Part shown: positions 50,581 through 61,600 of the stretch, one piece after another
Numbering within the stretch: position 1 is the first letter of the stretch
Layout: the number at the start of each line of letters is the position of its first letter
Source of the DNA: UBA1205 sp045598105
Lineage (GTDB): Bacteria > Bacteroidota > Bacteroidia > Bacteroidales > WCHB1-69
Direction of reading: 5' to 3'
Assembly: GCA_045598105.1 (NCBI GenBank)
Contig: JAZLLK010000088.1
Span: 1 to 64,000 of the forward strand
Length of the DNA: 64,000 bases
The notes under the pieces: generated by a model
What the model was told of the DNA's origin: nothing
What the model saw: the letters and a program-made list of their open reading frames with translations, nothing else
Databases searched by the model: none
Program-made: the position numbers and the translations under genes

Positions 50581-50616
50581 CCGGTAATCCTATATGCACA
50601 GCCTATGCGGGGAAAA
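50581..50616 (+). repeat. degenerate repeat, copy 1
   Basis: Shares TATGCACAGCCTATGCGGGG and flanking GGTAATC and AAAA with 51469-51504; differs at a few bases. Confidence 0.75.
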
Positions 50617-51468
50617 ATTAAATTAAAGAAAAACAGAAACGGAAGGCGTTGCTTATGCAACGGGAAGCCTGCTGCAAGGCAAATTTTCCTTGTACGCCAT
50701 AAACTTACAGACAAAATTTTCCTTTTGCATGCTTATTGCATTCCCTTCCGTTCCTAAAAAAAACTCCACTTTCAGTGGTGAGAAAACTACTTTAATACAC
50801 GTTATGCTTATGATAATGAACTATATACATTACCATTGTTGGGAGAAAAACGGGGTGTATCGCTGCAGCAGGTCGAGTTACTTATTTGATGTAGTTATAT
50901 GTTTATATATAATTGTAATTAAATGAGTTATAGACAAATTTTGTTGAATTTTAACATTGTAAAAATCAACTGTTTTAATGGTAAATTTATAGTTTAATCT
51001 ATTAATCAAAGGAATATCGTAATTATAGCATTATTCATATCTATTTACTTTCTTTGACTTCCATACAAAGAAAGTAACAAAGAATTTTGCGATTAAGCTT
51101 TATACCAAGCAAGTCGAAGGTTTGTTTGGTTAAAGCGGAGCAAAATCACCGAAGGTAAAAATCACCGCGGAACCTCCATGCCTAAAAATGAAGCATTTTT
51201 TGCTAAACCGCTGATGCTGCTTTTCCTTATGGTAAGCATTTACCATACTTTATATATTTATTCATACTTCAACAAAATCTTTCTCTATTCCCGTCGCAGC
51301 CGACACCGGTTCTTAACGCAAAAAATACATCATTTTCTATACGGCATTCCGCTTATGCGGTTCGTTTAGGTACATGTTATACCATATTTTAATTGTTATA
51401 CCTACTCAATAATGGAACTCCGTCAATGTTTTTCTTTTTTTTAATTTCTGTTATACCATTAAAAGCAG

Positions 51469-51504
51469 GTAATCTTGTATGCACAGCCTATGCGGGGAAA
51501 ATAT
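51469..51504 (+). repeat. degenerate repeat, copy 2
   Basis: Second copy of the segment at 50581-50616, about 890 bases downstream and in the same orientation. Confidence 0.75.
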
Positions 51505-51700
51505 ATACTAAAAAATACAATGATTATATAAAACGATTGTAAATATATAATAATGTAATTTTATGTTTGAATATCGGTTGTATATTTTATTAATCATGCG
51601 TATGAGCAATAAAAGCGGAATTGGGAATCTGTTCCGGTAGTGGTGCACAATATTTTTATATAACATGCGTTATATATAATTTATGGTAAACTATACATAC

Positions 51701-53809
51701 ATGAAGAGGATACTTATAATAGCGGGGCTGGTGCTTATGTGCGGTGCCATGGTGCAGGCACAGGAAGAACGTATTACCGGCTTGTATATACATGATACCG
51801 TAGCCGGTTTGCACCGGCAAATGAAGGTGCGTAAGCATGCACAAGGGGTGTTTTATACGCCCATACAGTTGCCTTTTACTGATGATTTTTCCCATTATAC
51901 GGGTTACCCCGATACGGCGTTGTGGATAGATAATTATGCTTATGTGAGCACGGGTTTTGCATGTAACGCACCCACTATAGGCAGTGTGCTGCTTGACGCT
52001 ATTGATGAGCGGGGGCAATTATACGGGCAGGCGTCCGTTTCTACCTTTGGTGCCGATACGCTTACAAGCAGGCCTATAAGGTTAGATTCGGTATGGGTGC
52101 CTTTAAAGCGGGCCATGGAGCTGTCTGACAGCCTGTATTTCAGCTTTTATTATCAGCCGGGAGGCGGCAAAGGCAAGGCATGGGAGCGTATAGGCAATGA
52201 TCCCGAGCCTAAGGATTCGCTCATATTGGAATTTGGTTATCAAACAGGGGATACCGCTCTGCTGTATTATATTACCGATATGCAGACCATAGCCGATACC
52301 ATAATAGTTGGCGATACCATAATAAGTGTCTGTAACAGTAATATATACATTATAGCCGAGCAGAACTATTACCCCGGTGATGTGGTAGAGGTGCCTTGTG
52401 ATTCGGTATTGTGTATGGAGGTAATATGGGAGAAGGTGTGGGCTACACCCGGCATGACTCTTAGCGAGTTTGAAACGCTGTACGGCACCAATTTCAGGCA
52501 GGTGATGATACCCGTAAACGATACAAAATATTTGAATGCGGGTTTTCAGTTCAGGTTTCGCAATATGGCATCATTGGAATATGAGAGTGATGCGGCGTGG
52601 GCATGCAATGTGGATTTTTGGAACATAGATTATGTACGCCTGAATAGGGCACGTACCATGGCCGATACGGTTATAGATGATGTGGCCTTTGCCGAAAATC
52701 CGGGCTCGTTGCTGCAGCCGTACACGGCTATGCCGTGGTCGCATTTCAATGCTAATACCGCTAAGTATTTAAAGCCTTCGTTTACTACCAGGCTTACCAA
52801 TTTATACAACGTAACCAAAAACACCACCTATGAGCAGTGGGTTACCGATGAAGCCGGCAATACCATAGGTACTTATTCGGGCGGTGCGTACAATATAGAC
52901 CCTTATTATCGCAGCGGGTATCAAACATACGCTCCGCATGCATCGCCTGCCATGGCTGCCATTACCTTTCCCGCTGCCGTGCATGACAGCGTGGGTATTA
53001 TAATGTACCATTTGTTCAAGGAGGCAGGCAGTGGGGACAAAAATGCCTATAATGATACTGCCCGTTATCATCAGTGTTTTTATAATTATTTTTCCTACGA
53101 TGACGGCACGCCTGAAAGCGGCTATGTGGTAACCTCATCGGTGTATCCTTATACTACCTCACTGGCGGTGGCCTACACCATGGAGCTTGCCGATACTTTA
53201 AGGGCGGTGCGTATGTATATTAATAAGCCCTTGACCGATAACAGTCCGTATGACTTTATGATAGCCCTGTGGGGTGATAATAACGGCAAGCCCGGTGAGT
53301 TGCTCTATGAGGAAGCGGTGGAGCAGGAATACAGCCATGACATGTATGGCATGCAGCATTTTGAACTGAAGGAGCCTCAGGCGGTGCAAGGAAAAATATA
53401 TGTAGGCTATTCCACTACTTCACATAATTTTTTGAACATAGGGTTTGACCAAAATACCAACGCATCGGAGCAGGTGTTCTATCGCACCTCAGGAGGCTGG
53501 CAGAACAGTTTTGTGCAGGGAACGCCCATGATACGTGCCGTAACGGGGGCACGCTATGCGTATAGTCATTTGGCTGAGGCCGCAGTAACGCAGCCGGTAT
53601 GTTATCCTAATCCTGCCTCCGGCATAATATATTATGATAACGGTGTGGACTATAACATGGTAGAAATATACGCCGTAAACGGCCAAATGCTGCTGAGGAC
53701 TGCCGCTACGGGCAGTGCCGATGTGAGCATGTTGCCGCAGGGTATGTATGTTATAAGGCTTATAGGTGATAATGGCGTGTACACGCAAAAAATAAGCATA
53801 ATACGATAA
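51701..53809 (+). CDS. secreted protein with T9SS type A sorting domain, unknown function
   Basis: A 702-residue protein from the start at 51701 (MKRILIIAGL); an in-frame Met six codons earlier is less likely because the signal peptide then starts late. Signal peptide 1-20 ends VQAQ. The body has several beta-sandwich regions with DDFSHYTGYPDTALW near the start and FSYDDGTPESGYVV later, typical of large Bacteroidota surface proteins. The C-terminal tail (CYPNPASGIIYYDNG, VEIYAVNGQMLLR, MLPQGMYVIRLIGD, KISIIR) is a type A T9SS domain. Its stop shares one base with the tlyA start. Confidence 0.85.
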   Translation: MKRILIIAGLVLMCGAMVQAQEERITGLYIHDTVAGLHRQMKVRKHAQGVFYTPIQLPFTDDFSHYTGYPDTALWIDNYAYVSTGFACNAPTIGSVLLDAIDERGQLYGQASVSTFGADTLTSRPIRLDSVWVPLKRAMELSDSLYFSFYYQPGGGKGKAWERIGNDPEPKDSLILEFGYQTGDTALLYYITDMQTIADTIIVGDTIISVCNSNIYIIAEQNYYPGDVVEVPCDSVLCMEVIWEKVWATPGMTLSEFETLYGTNFRQVMIPVNDTKYLNAGFQFRFRNMASLEYESDAAWACNVDFWNIDYVRLNRARTMADTVIDDVAFAENPGSLLQPYTAMPWSHFNANTAKYLKPSFTTRLTNLYNVTKNTTYEQWVTDEAGNTIGTYSGGAYNIDPYYRSGYQTYAPHASPAMAAITFPAAVHDSVGIIMYHLFKEAGSGDKNAYNDTARYHQCFYNYFSYDDGTPESGYVVTSSVYPYTTSLAVAYTMELADTLRAVRMYINKPLTDNSPYDFMIALWGDNNGKPGELLYEEAVEQEYSHDMYGMQHFELKEPQAVQGKIYVGYSTTSHNFLNIGFDQNTNASEQVFYRTSGGWQNSFVQGTPMIRAVTGARYAYSHLAEAAVTQPVCYPNPASGIIYYDNGVDYNMVEIYAVNGQMLLRTAATGSADVSMLPQGMYVIRLIGDNGVYTQKISIIR

Positions 53810-54615
53810 TGGAGGAGAACAGACTGGATGTGGAACTGGTACGCCGAGGCTTATTTTTGTCCCGTGAAAAAGCCTGTGATGCCATAAAGAATGCGCAGGT
53901 GCAGGTGAAGGGAAAAACCATTACCAAGCCGGCTTATATGGTGAGTGAGGCCGATGATATAATATTGGGAGAGCAACTGTTGCCTTATGTGAGCAAGGGC
54001 GGGCTCAAACTGGAGAAGGCCATAGAGCAGTTTCATCTTAATTTTGAAGGGAAAACGGTGCTGGATGTGGGCTGTTCCACGGGCGGCTTTGCCGACTGTG
54101 CCCTGCAACATGGTGCCCAATACGTGTATGGTATAGATGTGGGTACTAATCAGCTGGACAACAGGCTGAAAAATGAAAAACGACTCACTTATATAGAAAA
54201 CCTGAACGTAAAGGATGTATGTTTGTCGCATTTGAACGGCTGCATGCCCGACTGGGTAGTGGCCGATGTATCGTTTATATCACTTACCTATATATTTCCT
54301 TATATTAAGCCATTGTTACATGAGGGCAGTGAATTGGTGTTGCTTATTAAGCCTCAGTTTGAGCTGAGTGCGGCTTCGCTGGACCGTAATGGTATAGTGC
54401 GTAATGTCAAACATCACATTATGGCCATAGAGCGGGTGGTGCATGCTGCGGCCACGTATGGTTTGTATTGGAAAAAAATAGACTATGCACCTTTAATGTC
54501 ATACAAGAAGAATATAGAATATATAGTGTGGCTCACGCAAAAGCCACAGGTGGTGCAGTCTGATTTTGCTCATTTGGTAAACACGGCCTTTGCCGAAAAG
54601 AAAAAAATGAAATAG
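53809..54615 (+). CDS. TlyA family rRNA 2'-O-methyltransferase
   Basis: A 268-residue protein with an N-terminal S4 RNA-binding domain (RLDVELVRRGLFLSREKACD, about 5-65) and an FtsJ-like methyltransferase domain (about 75-260). The latter shows motif I VLDVGCSTGGFADCAL, motif IV ADVSFISL and KPQFEL. TlyA enzymes methylate cytidine 2'-OH in 16S and 23S rRNA; in other bacteria the family is annotated as haemolysin A. It overlaps the upstream T9SS cargo stop by one base (TAATG), so it is translationally coupled, and is followed one base later by a CPBP protease gene. Confidence 0.92.
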   Translation: MEENRLDVELVRRGLFLSREKACDAIKNAQVQVKGKTITKPAYMVSEADDIILGEQLLPYVSKGGLKLEKAIEQFHLNFEGKTVLDVGCSTGGFADCALQHGAQYVYGIDVGTNQLDNRLKNEKRLTYIENLNVKDVCLSHLNGCMPDWVVADVSFISLTYIFPYIKPLLHEGSELVLLIKPQFELSAASLDRNGIVRNVKHHIMAIERVVHAAATYGLYWKKIDYAPLMSYKKNIEYIVWLTQKPQVVQSDFAHLVNTAFAEKKKMK

Positions 54616-54616
54616 T

Positions 54617-55516
54617 ATGAAGTTATTTGATATAAACAAGGCATCCAATCAGTTGGCCATATTCCTGTTTGTAATGGGTATAGGCATTATGGTGTCGGGG
54701 GTATTATTATACGTGCTAAGCAGGGTAATGCAATGCCCTGTGGAAGAAATGGAGTATCATGCTTCTGCCATGAGGGTGGAGGCGGTGCTGTCACAGCTCA
54801 TGGTGTTTTTATTGCCTTCATTGGCTTTGGCGGCATGGGTGCATAGGGTTAATAATGCTTATTATTTACCAGTGAATGTGCATGTAGGATATGCCAATGC
54901 GGGTATGGCCATACTGCTTATGCTGGTGAGTATGCCTGTGATGTCATGTGTGGTGGCGTTGAATGAAGCGGCAGTTTTGCCGCAAGGCATGCATGTTATA
55001 GAAAGCTGGCTGAGGGAGCAGGAGCAGACCATGGCATTAAGGACCGAGACCTTATTAAATGCTTCCCGTGCCGATGTATTGGCCGTGAACATATTGGTAA
55101 TAGCCCTATTGCCGGCATTGTGTGAGGAAGTATTGTTTAGAGGGGTGCTGGTGAATTGGTTACACAGGTTGTGTGGCAATATGCATGTGGTAATATGGCT
55201 GTCGGCCATAATGTTTAGTGCCTGTCACATGCAGTTTTACGGTTTTGTGCCCCGCATGCTTTTAGGCGCGGCATTCGGTTATATGGTATGGTGGACGGGG
55301 TCCTTATGGACATCGGTGCTGGCACATGGCATGAATAATGCCGTGGTGGTAATAGCTGCCTACGGATATCACAAGGGGCTGTGGAGTGATGTGTATAATT
55401 CTACCGCAGTGTCCGATGTACGCTGGTGGGCGGTGGCTGCCTCGGTAGCGGCTACAGCGGCTGTGCTATATTTATTATATGCCTATAATCGTCAACACAG
55501 GGAATTGAAGCCATAA
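54617..55516 (+). CDS. CPBP family intramembrane glutamic endopeptidase
   Basis: A 299-residue membrane protein with about seven helices. The Abi/CPBP motifs are EEVLFRG (motif 1, catalytic Glu pair), FSACHMQ (motif 2, His) and LAHGMNNAVV (motif 3). The family includes Rce1-like CAAX proteases and bacteriocin-immunity proteins. The substrate is unknown. It begins one base after the tlyA stop, and its own stop is 2 bases from the convergent BatE-like gene. Confidence 0.88.
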   Translation: MKLFDINKASNQLAIFLFVMGIGIMVSGVLLYVLSRVMQCPVEEMEYHASAMRVEAVLSQLMVFLLPSLALAAWVHRVNNAYYLPVNVHVGYANAGMAILLMLVSMPVMSCVVALNEAAVLPQGMHVIESWLREQEQTMALRTETLLNASRADVLAVNILVIALLPALCEEVLFRGVLVNWLHRLCGNMHVVIWLSAIMFSACHMQFYGFVPRMLLGAAFGYMVWWTGSLWTSVLAHGMNNAVVVIAAYGYHKGLWSDVYNSTAVSDVRWWAVAASVAATAAVLYLLYAYNRQHRELKP

Positions 55517-55518
55517 TA

Positions 55519-56265
55519 TTATATTACTTCAGCGTTTTCGGCTTCTATCCAGCCTTTTTCATTGTTAGGAAATTTTACCTCTATCCATCCGGCCGTGTGG
55601 TCGGTAATGGTGGCTTTTATGCCTTCATGAACGGTAAAAAGACTGGTGCCGGAGGCATCGGGAGTGCTTTTTACTACCACACTCATGGCGGTAACTATTA
55701 TTTTATTGCGGGCAAGGCTTTGCCGGTTGCTTATGCAGGCCAGCATTATGGCGAAAATCATGAGTGTGCCGCATATTATTGATAATATCAAACCATGCAT
55801 GCGCCATGATGCTGATTTACCTATGAGCACAAGCAGTATGCACAAACAGGTGAAAATGGCCATAATAATGGAACATACTGCCCAGCCGTTGGCTGAAAAA
55901 AGGTGTAATATGCTATTGGCCCACCTTTGTATAAGGAGGGGGTGAGTATCGGTTTTGTCTATAATGTGCTCATTGGCAAAGGCTAAATTGTGTATAATAT
56001 CTTCATTGGCAGGCGCCAGGCGGAGGGCACGTTCGTACCATAGTATGGATAGGCCTATTTGGTCATTTTTATAGTAGGCATTGCCTAAATTATAGTATAG
56101 GTCGGCATCATGGTAGCCTTGGTTTACACATTGTGTATATAGGGCTATGGCCTGCGTATATTGATGCTGATTATAGGCCTTGTTGGCTTGGGTAAAGGTG
56201 TTGGCCCTGGTATATATGGAGGCTATAAGCAGTGCTATGAACAAAAAATAATTTTTTACTTTCAT
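55519..56265 (-). CDS. BatE-like protein: TPRs, two membrane helices, SH3-like end
   Basis: A 248-residue protein with a signal peptide (1-21), about three TPR units (NKAYNQHQYTQAIALYTQCV and DLYYNLGNAYYKNDQIGLSI), two membrane helices (about 130-180), and a C-terminal SH3-like domain (VVKSTPDASGTSLFTVHEG ... GWIEVKFPNNEKGWIEAENA). This is the arrangement of BatE, the last member of the Bat aerotolerance cluster. batA to batD are not in the window, so it is displaced here or belongs to a BatE-like family. A role in stress or envelope function is inferred. Confidence 0.7.
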   Translation of the reverse strand: MKVKNYFLFIALLIASIYTRANTFTQANKAYNQHQYTQAIALYTQCVNQGYHDADLYYNLGNAYYKNDQIGLSILWYERALRLAPANEDIIHNLAFANEHIIDKTDTHPLLIQRWANSILHLFSANGWAVCSIIMAIFTCLCILLVLIGKSASWRMHGLILSIICGTLMIFAIMLACISNRQSLARNKIIVTAMSVVVKSTPDASGTSLFTVHEGIKATITDHTAGWIEVKFPNNEKGWIEAENAEVI

Positions 56266-56784
56266 TGTATGTATTATTAAATCATATTATATAACATAAC
56301 GCATTACAGGTGCAGTTTATTTTATATGTAGGGTGAATATTGCTAATAAATTTTTTGGGGGGAGGTGTGCCGACCGATACCATGAGCAGAATAATGTATA
56401 ATATGTGCGTGATAAATACTTTATATGTTGAATATGAGGAAAAACTACACATTACTTTTTTGTGCTCCGCACAAAAAAACGGAGCCTTATATAGGAAAAC
56501 CAAGGGGGTAAGGAGCGGTAAAGATGGCGGATGGTGCGTGGTAGCCGGCTACTGCAGACGGTTCGTAGAACGAGTTCTCACACGAGTATTACATAATTGC
56601 ATACATTTTGTATTATTTAGCATTATATAAGTGTATTTTATATGTAATATGTTGGTTATGTGTTTATAATTATTTCTATTATAGTTATATTGCTCTATAA
56701 TGGAGCTACTGTATGTATTTACGGGGTATTTTACTAAGGTCGTATTTTTGCAAAGAAGGGGTGATTATTTTGTGCGGTAATAAT
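56266..56784. other. intergenic region with no gene recognised
   Basis: It lies between the starts of BatE-like gene and the terminator at 56785. It has several short frames without family resemblance and a hairpin-like TGTGCTCCGCACA at about 56460-56472. There is no clear TAnnTTTG element for the BatE-like gene, and I find no RNA gene. Confidence 0.5.
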
Positions 56785-56817
56785 AAAAAAAGCTTTCCCA
56801 TTACCATGGGAAAGCTT
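56785..56817 (-). terminator. Rho-independent terminator of the TPR-barrel operon
   Basis: An 11-bp perfect stem (AAGCTTTCCCA / TGGGAAAGCTT, 6-base loop) with a run of T on the minus strand, 29 bases after the barrel gene stop at 56846. Confidence 0.88.
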
Positions 56818-56845
56818 ATATGAAATATTTTTGCGATAAACGTAA

Positions 56846-58624
56846 TTATTTTTGTTTGCCTGCGGTTTCACCGCCAAAACTGTATTTTACGCCTATGAGG
56901 GCGTTAATACGGTGGTTAGGGTAGTCGTAATACACACGGTTTTGCTGGCAGGGGAAGTTATTCAGGTCGGCAAATATGGAGAATCGTTTGGACCATATAT
57001 ATTCAAATCCGAAGTCGAAGTCGAATATCGGTTTCATATTTTTGGCGTTTACCATGCCGGTAGTAATGTCTATATCAGGGCGGTAGGCAAATGCGCTAAT
57101 ATAGAAGTCAAGTTTGAATACAAACTTTTTCAGCAGTATATATCTGGCGTTGAATTGGACGGTGAGGGCAGGTTTGTACCATGGCTTGGTTACATTATTA
57201 CTCAGCAGATACAGGTTGTAGTCCACGTTTACGCCCAGGGTGAGCATATCGGCATATTTGTAATTAAGGTCAAAGTGAACGTTAAGCACATTGGATGTGG
57301 TGGTATCATCGGTGAGGGTGAAGGTATTCAGCATATTCACGGTGCTGTCGCGGAAGGTGAAAGTTTGGTTGCTGTCGGGCATATAGTAGGGCAGGCCTTC
57401 GTAGAAGGTGAAGGAGACGCCGGCGCCTATGGTGAGGCTGCGTGATATGCCTGTTTGCAGGCCCAGGTATATGCGTGTTTTTTCGTTTATATTGTATATA
57501 GGCAGCACATTTGACAGGTAAGGATTTTCTCGCATCATGTCTGTCAGGCTGTTGTGTTTGAGTCCGCCATCTACCTTAAGGTATAGTGAGAATATATCAG
57601 GTACTATGGCCAGGCGGGCTTCTATATCGGGATATATGTAAAAGTTTACCTGTCGGTAAGGTTCCATGCCGAGGGTGGCGTTAAATCCTATTTTAAAATA
57701 GTATTCTTTCCATTGCAGTGCTGCAAAGGGATTGAGATATACTTTCCAAAAGTCGGTGAGACGGGTGTTCATCCAGCGGTTATGTTGGTAATCCATACCC
57801 AGCAGGCCGCCCGCATTGATGTGGTCCAGTTTTTTTACCTTTATATTATGATTAAGGCCGGCATCTATATTGAGCAGGTGCTCATAGGTTTGTTTGTTAT
57901 TGTCGGCGGTAAAGTTGTAGCCTATGTGGTACCATTGGTTGAGTTTGTATTCCTTAAGGGTGGCATTGTTTTCAAATATCACATCCGCAAAGGCATGGTG
58001 GTATTGGCGGCATATATCTTTACCTTTTATTTTCAGTTCGTCATTGGTATCGGTTCTAAGGGCTTCAAATATGGTGTCGGGTTGGAATCCGTAGCAGTTG
58101 GCCAGCAGGTGTTCATATCCGGCTTGGGTGTATAGGGTATAGTTTTTGAAGAATTTTTGTCCTTGCAGTTGTACGCGGGTGTCGCTGAAGTTAGCGGGGG
58201 CGTAGGTTTTAATTTTTCCCCATGAGGAGTGGTGAAAAACTTTGGCAGCCAGCAAAAATTGTGTAGAGCGGAGGCTGTTGGCTTCAAAGTCGAGGTAGGG
58301 GGTAATGTAGTTGCCAAATCCCACTTTAAGGTAGTTCCTATACAGGCGGGCTATCATATCTTTGCCTACTTTAGGGGCATTAATAGGTTCGGGAGGCAGG
58401 CAGTAGCTGTACACAGGCGATTCTACCTGATAGTTTACTTCCTGTATATTTTTGGAGGTATCTTTTATTTCGGCTTTGGTATCTATTTTTTTCTGTGCGT
58501 CGCTTATGGTGGGGCTAAAGTTGGAGTTTACCACCACATCGTATTGTGACTGTGCAAATAGTTGAATATTCAAAAGAATGCATAACGATGTAAGTATTGT
58601 TTTCCAATTACCTGTTGCTTTCAT
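56846..58624 (-). CDS. outer membrane beta-barrel protein, TonB-receptor-like
   Basis: A 592-residue protein. The start MKATGNWKTI at 58624 is chosen, because the upstream Met at 58699 lies inside the preceding gene and the signal peptide (ending QLFAQ) begins at 58624. After a polar segment (25-100), the rest is alternating aromatic strands (YLDFEANSLRSTQFLLAAKV, YKYADMLTLGVNVDYNLYLL), as in a large outer membrane barrel. No plug domain or TonB box is recognised. It lies 13 bases after the large TPR gene, a pairing seen in other Bacteroidota genomes. The cargo is unknown. Confidence 0.74.
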   Translation of the reverse strand: MKATGNWKTILTSLCILLNIQLFAQSQYDVVVNSNFSPTISDAQKKIDTKAEIKDTSKNIQEVNYQVESPVYSYCLPPEPINAPKVGKDMIARLYRNYLKVGFGNYITPYLDFEANSLRSTQFLLAAKVFHHSSWGKIKTYAPANFSDTRVQLQGQKFFKNYTLYTQAGYEHLLANCYGFQPDTIFEALRTDTNDELKIKGKDICRQYHHAFADVIFENNATLKEYKLNQWYHIGYNFTADNNKQTYEHLLNIDAGLNHNIKVKKLDHINAGGLLGMDYQHNRWMNTRLTDFWKVYLNPFAALQWKEYYFKIGFNATLGMEPYRQVNFYIYPDIEARLAIVPDIFSLYLKVDGGLKHNSLTDMMRENPYLSNVLPIYNINEKTRIYLGLQTGISRSLTIGAGVSFTFYEGLPYYMPDSNQTFTFRDSTVNMLNTFTLTDDTTTSNVLNVHFDLNYKYADMLTLGVNVDYNLYLLSNNVTKPWYKPALTVQFNARYILLKKFVFKLDFYISAFAYRPDIDITTGMVNAKNMKPIFDFDFGFEYIWSKRFSIFADLNNFPCQQNRVYYDYPNHRINALIGVKYSFGGETAGKQK

Positions 58625-58637
58625 ATTCCTGTATATA

Positions 58638-61600
58638 TTATTCTTCCGATTCATTTTCTGTAGGGGTATTTGATTGTTTTTGAGCTTCTTCTGCGGCAAT
58701 AATGGTGTTATATTTATTGGAGGCTATGGTTTTAAGGTCTTCACCGTCGTAGTTTTCCATAATGCTCAGGTAGGTATATTTAGCCTGGAAGCTATTGCCT
58801 TTTTGCAGGTAAACATCGCCAAGGAGTATGTATGATTTGGCCAGCCAATAGTCGTGGGTAATATTCACCAGCATATCAAATATATGTTTTTCGGTAGCGT
58901 CAAGGTCGCCGCCAAGGTATTGAATATAGGCCAGGTAGTACAAGGCTTCGGAGGCGGCTTCGCCTTTGCTTATTTCAGATAGGGTGGAGTAGTGTGTTTT
59001 TGCCAATGTAAGGCTATCGGTAGCCATAGCGGAGCGGGCTATGATGAGGTGTGCTGTTTCGTTGAGTTTTACATCCGCTTTATCGTCCTGTAGTATCAGT
59101 TGTGCTGCCTGTATAGCCTGCGGGTATTGGTTCAGGTAATATTGACACATCATTTCGCCTTGCAGAGCTTCGGTTTTTTGTGAGGCAAGGGTGGCACATG
59201 AACTCATGGTAAGGTAGTATTCAAGGGCCTTGCCGTAGTTGCTGTCGCGGTAGCATATATCAGCGGCATAGTGCAGGGCGGGAAGTTTAAATTCCAGGTC
59301 GTTTTCGTGGTCTATTACGTATTGGTAGGCGGGCAGGGCCTGTGCAAAGTCATTGCGGCGTATGGCGCATTCGCCTTTATAGAATTGAGCTTTGTTAATG
59401 AACACGCCTTGTGGAAATCGCTGTATATATTGGTTAAATCCGTTTTCGGCGTCTATAAAGTTGCTGTTGAAATATTTGTCGGAGGCGGCGCTATACATTA
59501 TGGAGTCCTGGTAGCTTACTGTTATTTTTTCGGATGACACGCTGCGTATATAGTTGAAGAAGTCGTCCACATTGCCATTGGCTACGTATATATTTTCTAT
59601 GCTTTTGAGGGCGGTGCCGGCTTCTTCGCTATTGGGGTAGTCCTTAATAAGACGTTTGTAGGCTTTTATGGCTTCTTCATCACGTTCGGTATTATAGTAT
59701 ATGGAGCCTGTTTTGAGCAAGGCTGTTTTCACCAGAGGGTTGTTGGGATTGTTGTTTATGAATTGCTCAAAGGCATTCAGGGCCGATTGGTTATTGCCGG
59801 CGTTGGCGTAGTTAAGGGCTATTTCGTATTGTGCATCTGACAGGTAGGAGGAGTGCGGGTAGTCGGTAACCAGCTGTTGCATGGTTTTATTTTTGGCATC
59901 ATAGCGGCTAAGTCCGCCTTCGGATTGGGCTTTTTGGAACAAGGCATAGTCCACATCGTATATATTAAGCATTACTACTTTATTGTAGTAGTCTATGGCT
60001 GTTTCCAGGTCAGAAAGCATAAAGTGGCAGTCGCCTATTCTGTTATTGGCGTCGGCTATCATTTTTTTATTGCTCACCTGCTTTTCCTGTCCGAGAAAAT
60101 TATTGAAGTATTTAATGGCGGAGGCATATTTTTTCTGTTTGAATTCGGCGTATCCCAGGTTGTAGAAACTTAACGGGTATTCGGCTACGTTAACGGCTTG
60201 GGCGGTATTGAGAAATATATTGTATCGCTGTGAGGCGGTGGCGTAGTTGCCTTGTTGGCAGGCTATTTCGGCTTTCCAAAAGAGGGCTTGAGAGTAGGTG
60301 GGTGCATCATAGTTATTGGCAAGTGAAGTGTTGAGGTATTTTTCGGCTTCTTCCAGGTTGTTGTCATTATAGAATTCCAATGCTCTAAAGTAGGTAACTC
60401 TTTGATATGCACGCAGTAGTACAACGCTTTTGTTTTCTATTTTTTCCAAAGAGGTTATGGCTGCCTTATAGTTACGGGTGGTAAGGTAAATGGAGGAGAG
60501 GAAACTTTCGGCTTCATTTTTGCGTGGCGACTGAGGGTATTCGTTTAAATATTTTTCAAAAGAGGCTATGGCGCCCACAAAAGGATTGCTGCATAGTTCG
60601 TATTGCAGCTTGGAATAATTATAAAGGGCGTCTTCTTTTATTTGTTCATTCAGCCCTTTGTCGTATGCCATAAGAAAAGAGCGTGAAGCAAATTCTTTTT
60701 CCCCTGTTTTAAGGTAGCAGTCTGCAAGGGTGTATTGGGCATATTGGTTCATGCTGTCGTTATCACATACCGAGCGGGTGAGCAGGGGTATGGCTTGGGT
60801 GTATTGTTGTATTTGATAGCAGCTGTAGCCGGCCATGTAGTATATTTCACATTCTACGGGCTCGGTATTGGTGTTAATGTAGGTGGTAAAGTAGGGAATA
60901 GCCTCACTATATTGTTGTAGCTGAAAGTAGGATTGGGCTATAAGTCCGTTTATTTCCGGCAGACGTTTGCTGCTGCTTTTTTGCAGCAATTCATCCTTTT
61001 GGGCTGTTATTTCACTATATTGCCCGGTATTGAAATATATGTGTGATATGTAGAAAGGTACTATGGATGAGTAAGTATCTTCATTTTTAAGTTGGTTAAA
61101 CCCTGTAAGGGCGGCATTGTATTTTTCTTCAGTGTAAAGTATGTGTGAGTAGTAGAAGGTAGCTTTGTTTTTATAGGCATTGTCGCTTTGCATTACTTCA
61201 GCAAGCAGAGGTTTGGCGGTGTTATAGTCCTCTTGCAGAAAGTAGCAATAGCCTGTTTTGAACTTATAAGCCGACAACTCTTCTTCGGTGAGTATTTTGG
61301 TGCTTATTTTGGTGTATTCGGTGAGGGCTTTTTTGTATTGTTTTTTGGTGAAATAATATTCTCCCAGTGTGAACCATACCCTGTCCTTGTGCATATATTC
61401 CGGATATTGAGCGGCAAAATCATAGGCCAGCTTGGGGGCGTCTTCATTGCATAGCATGGCCGCACATAGTGCCATGTGATACAGGGAAGATTGTTTTCGG
61501 GTGTCAAAGGGATCGGTAATTTTGTTATACACTTCTGAAAACAATGTTTTGGCAGAGCCATATTGTTGCATTTCAAATAGTTCTTCTGCCCTCATGTATT

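Larger units (their letters stand above)
50504..51700. other. gene-poor region with degenerate repeated segments
   Basis: About 1.2 kb with no convincing gene. A ~35-base segment occurs twice with small changes: at 50581-50616 and 51469-51504, sharing TATGCACAGCCTATGCGGGG. An imperfect inverted repeat of ~27 bases (50636-50662 versus 50727-50754, sharing CGGAAGG and GCTTAT/ATAAGC parts) flanks ~65 bases. A further related piece, GCATTCCGCTTATGCGG, is at about 51342-51358. Short frames here have no family resemblance. The best guess is one or more decayed mobile or repeat elements; origin unproven. Confidence 0.5.

Noticed and set aside
50551..51369. three short plus-strand frames in the repeat region
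   Set aside because: They show no family resemblance and overlap repeats and inverted repeats.
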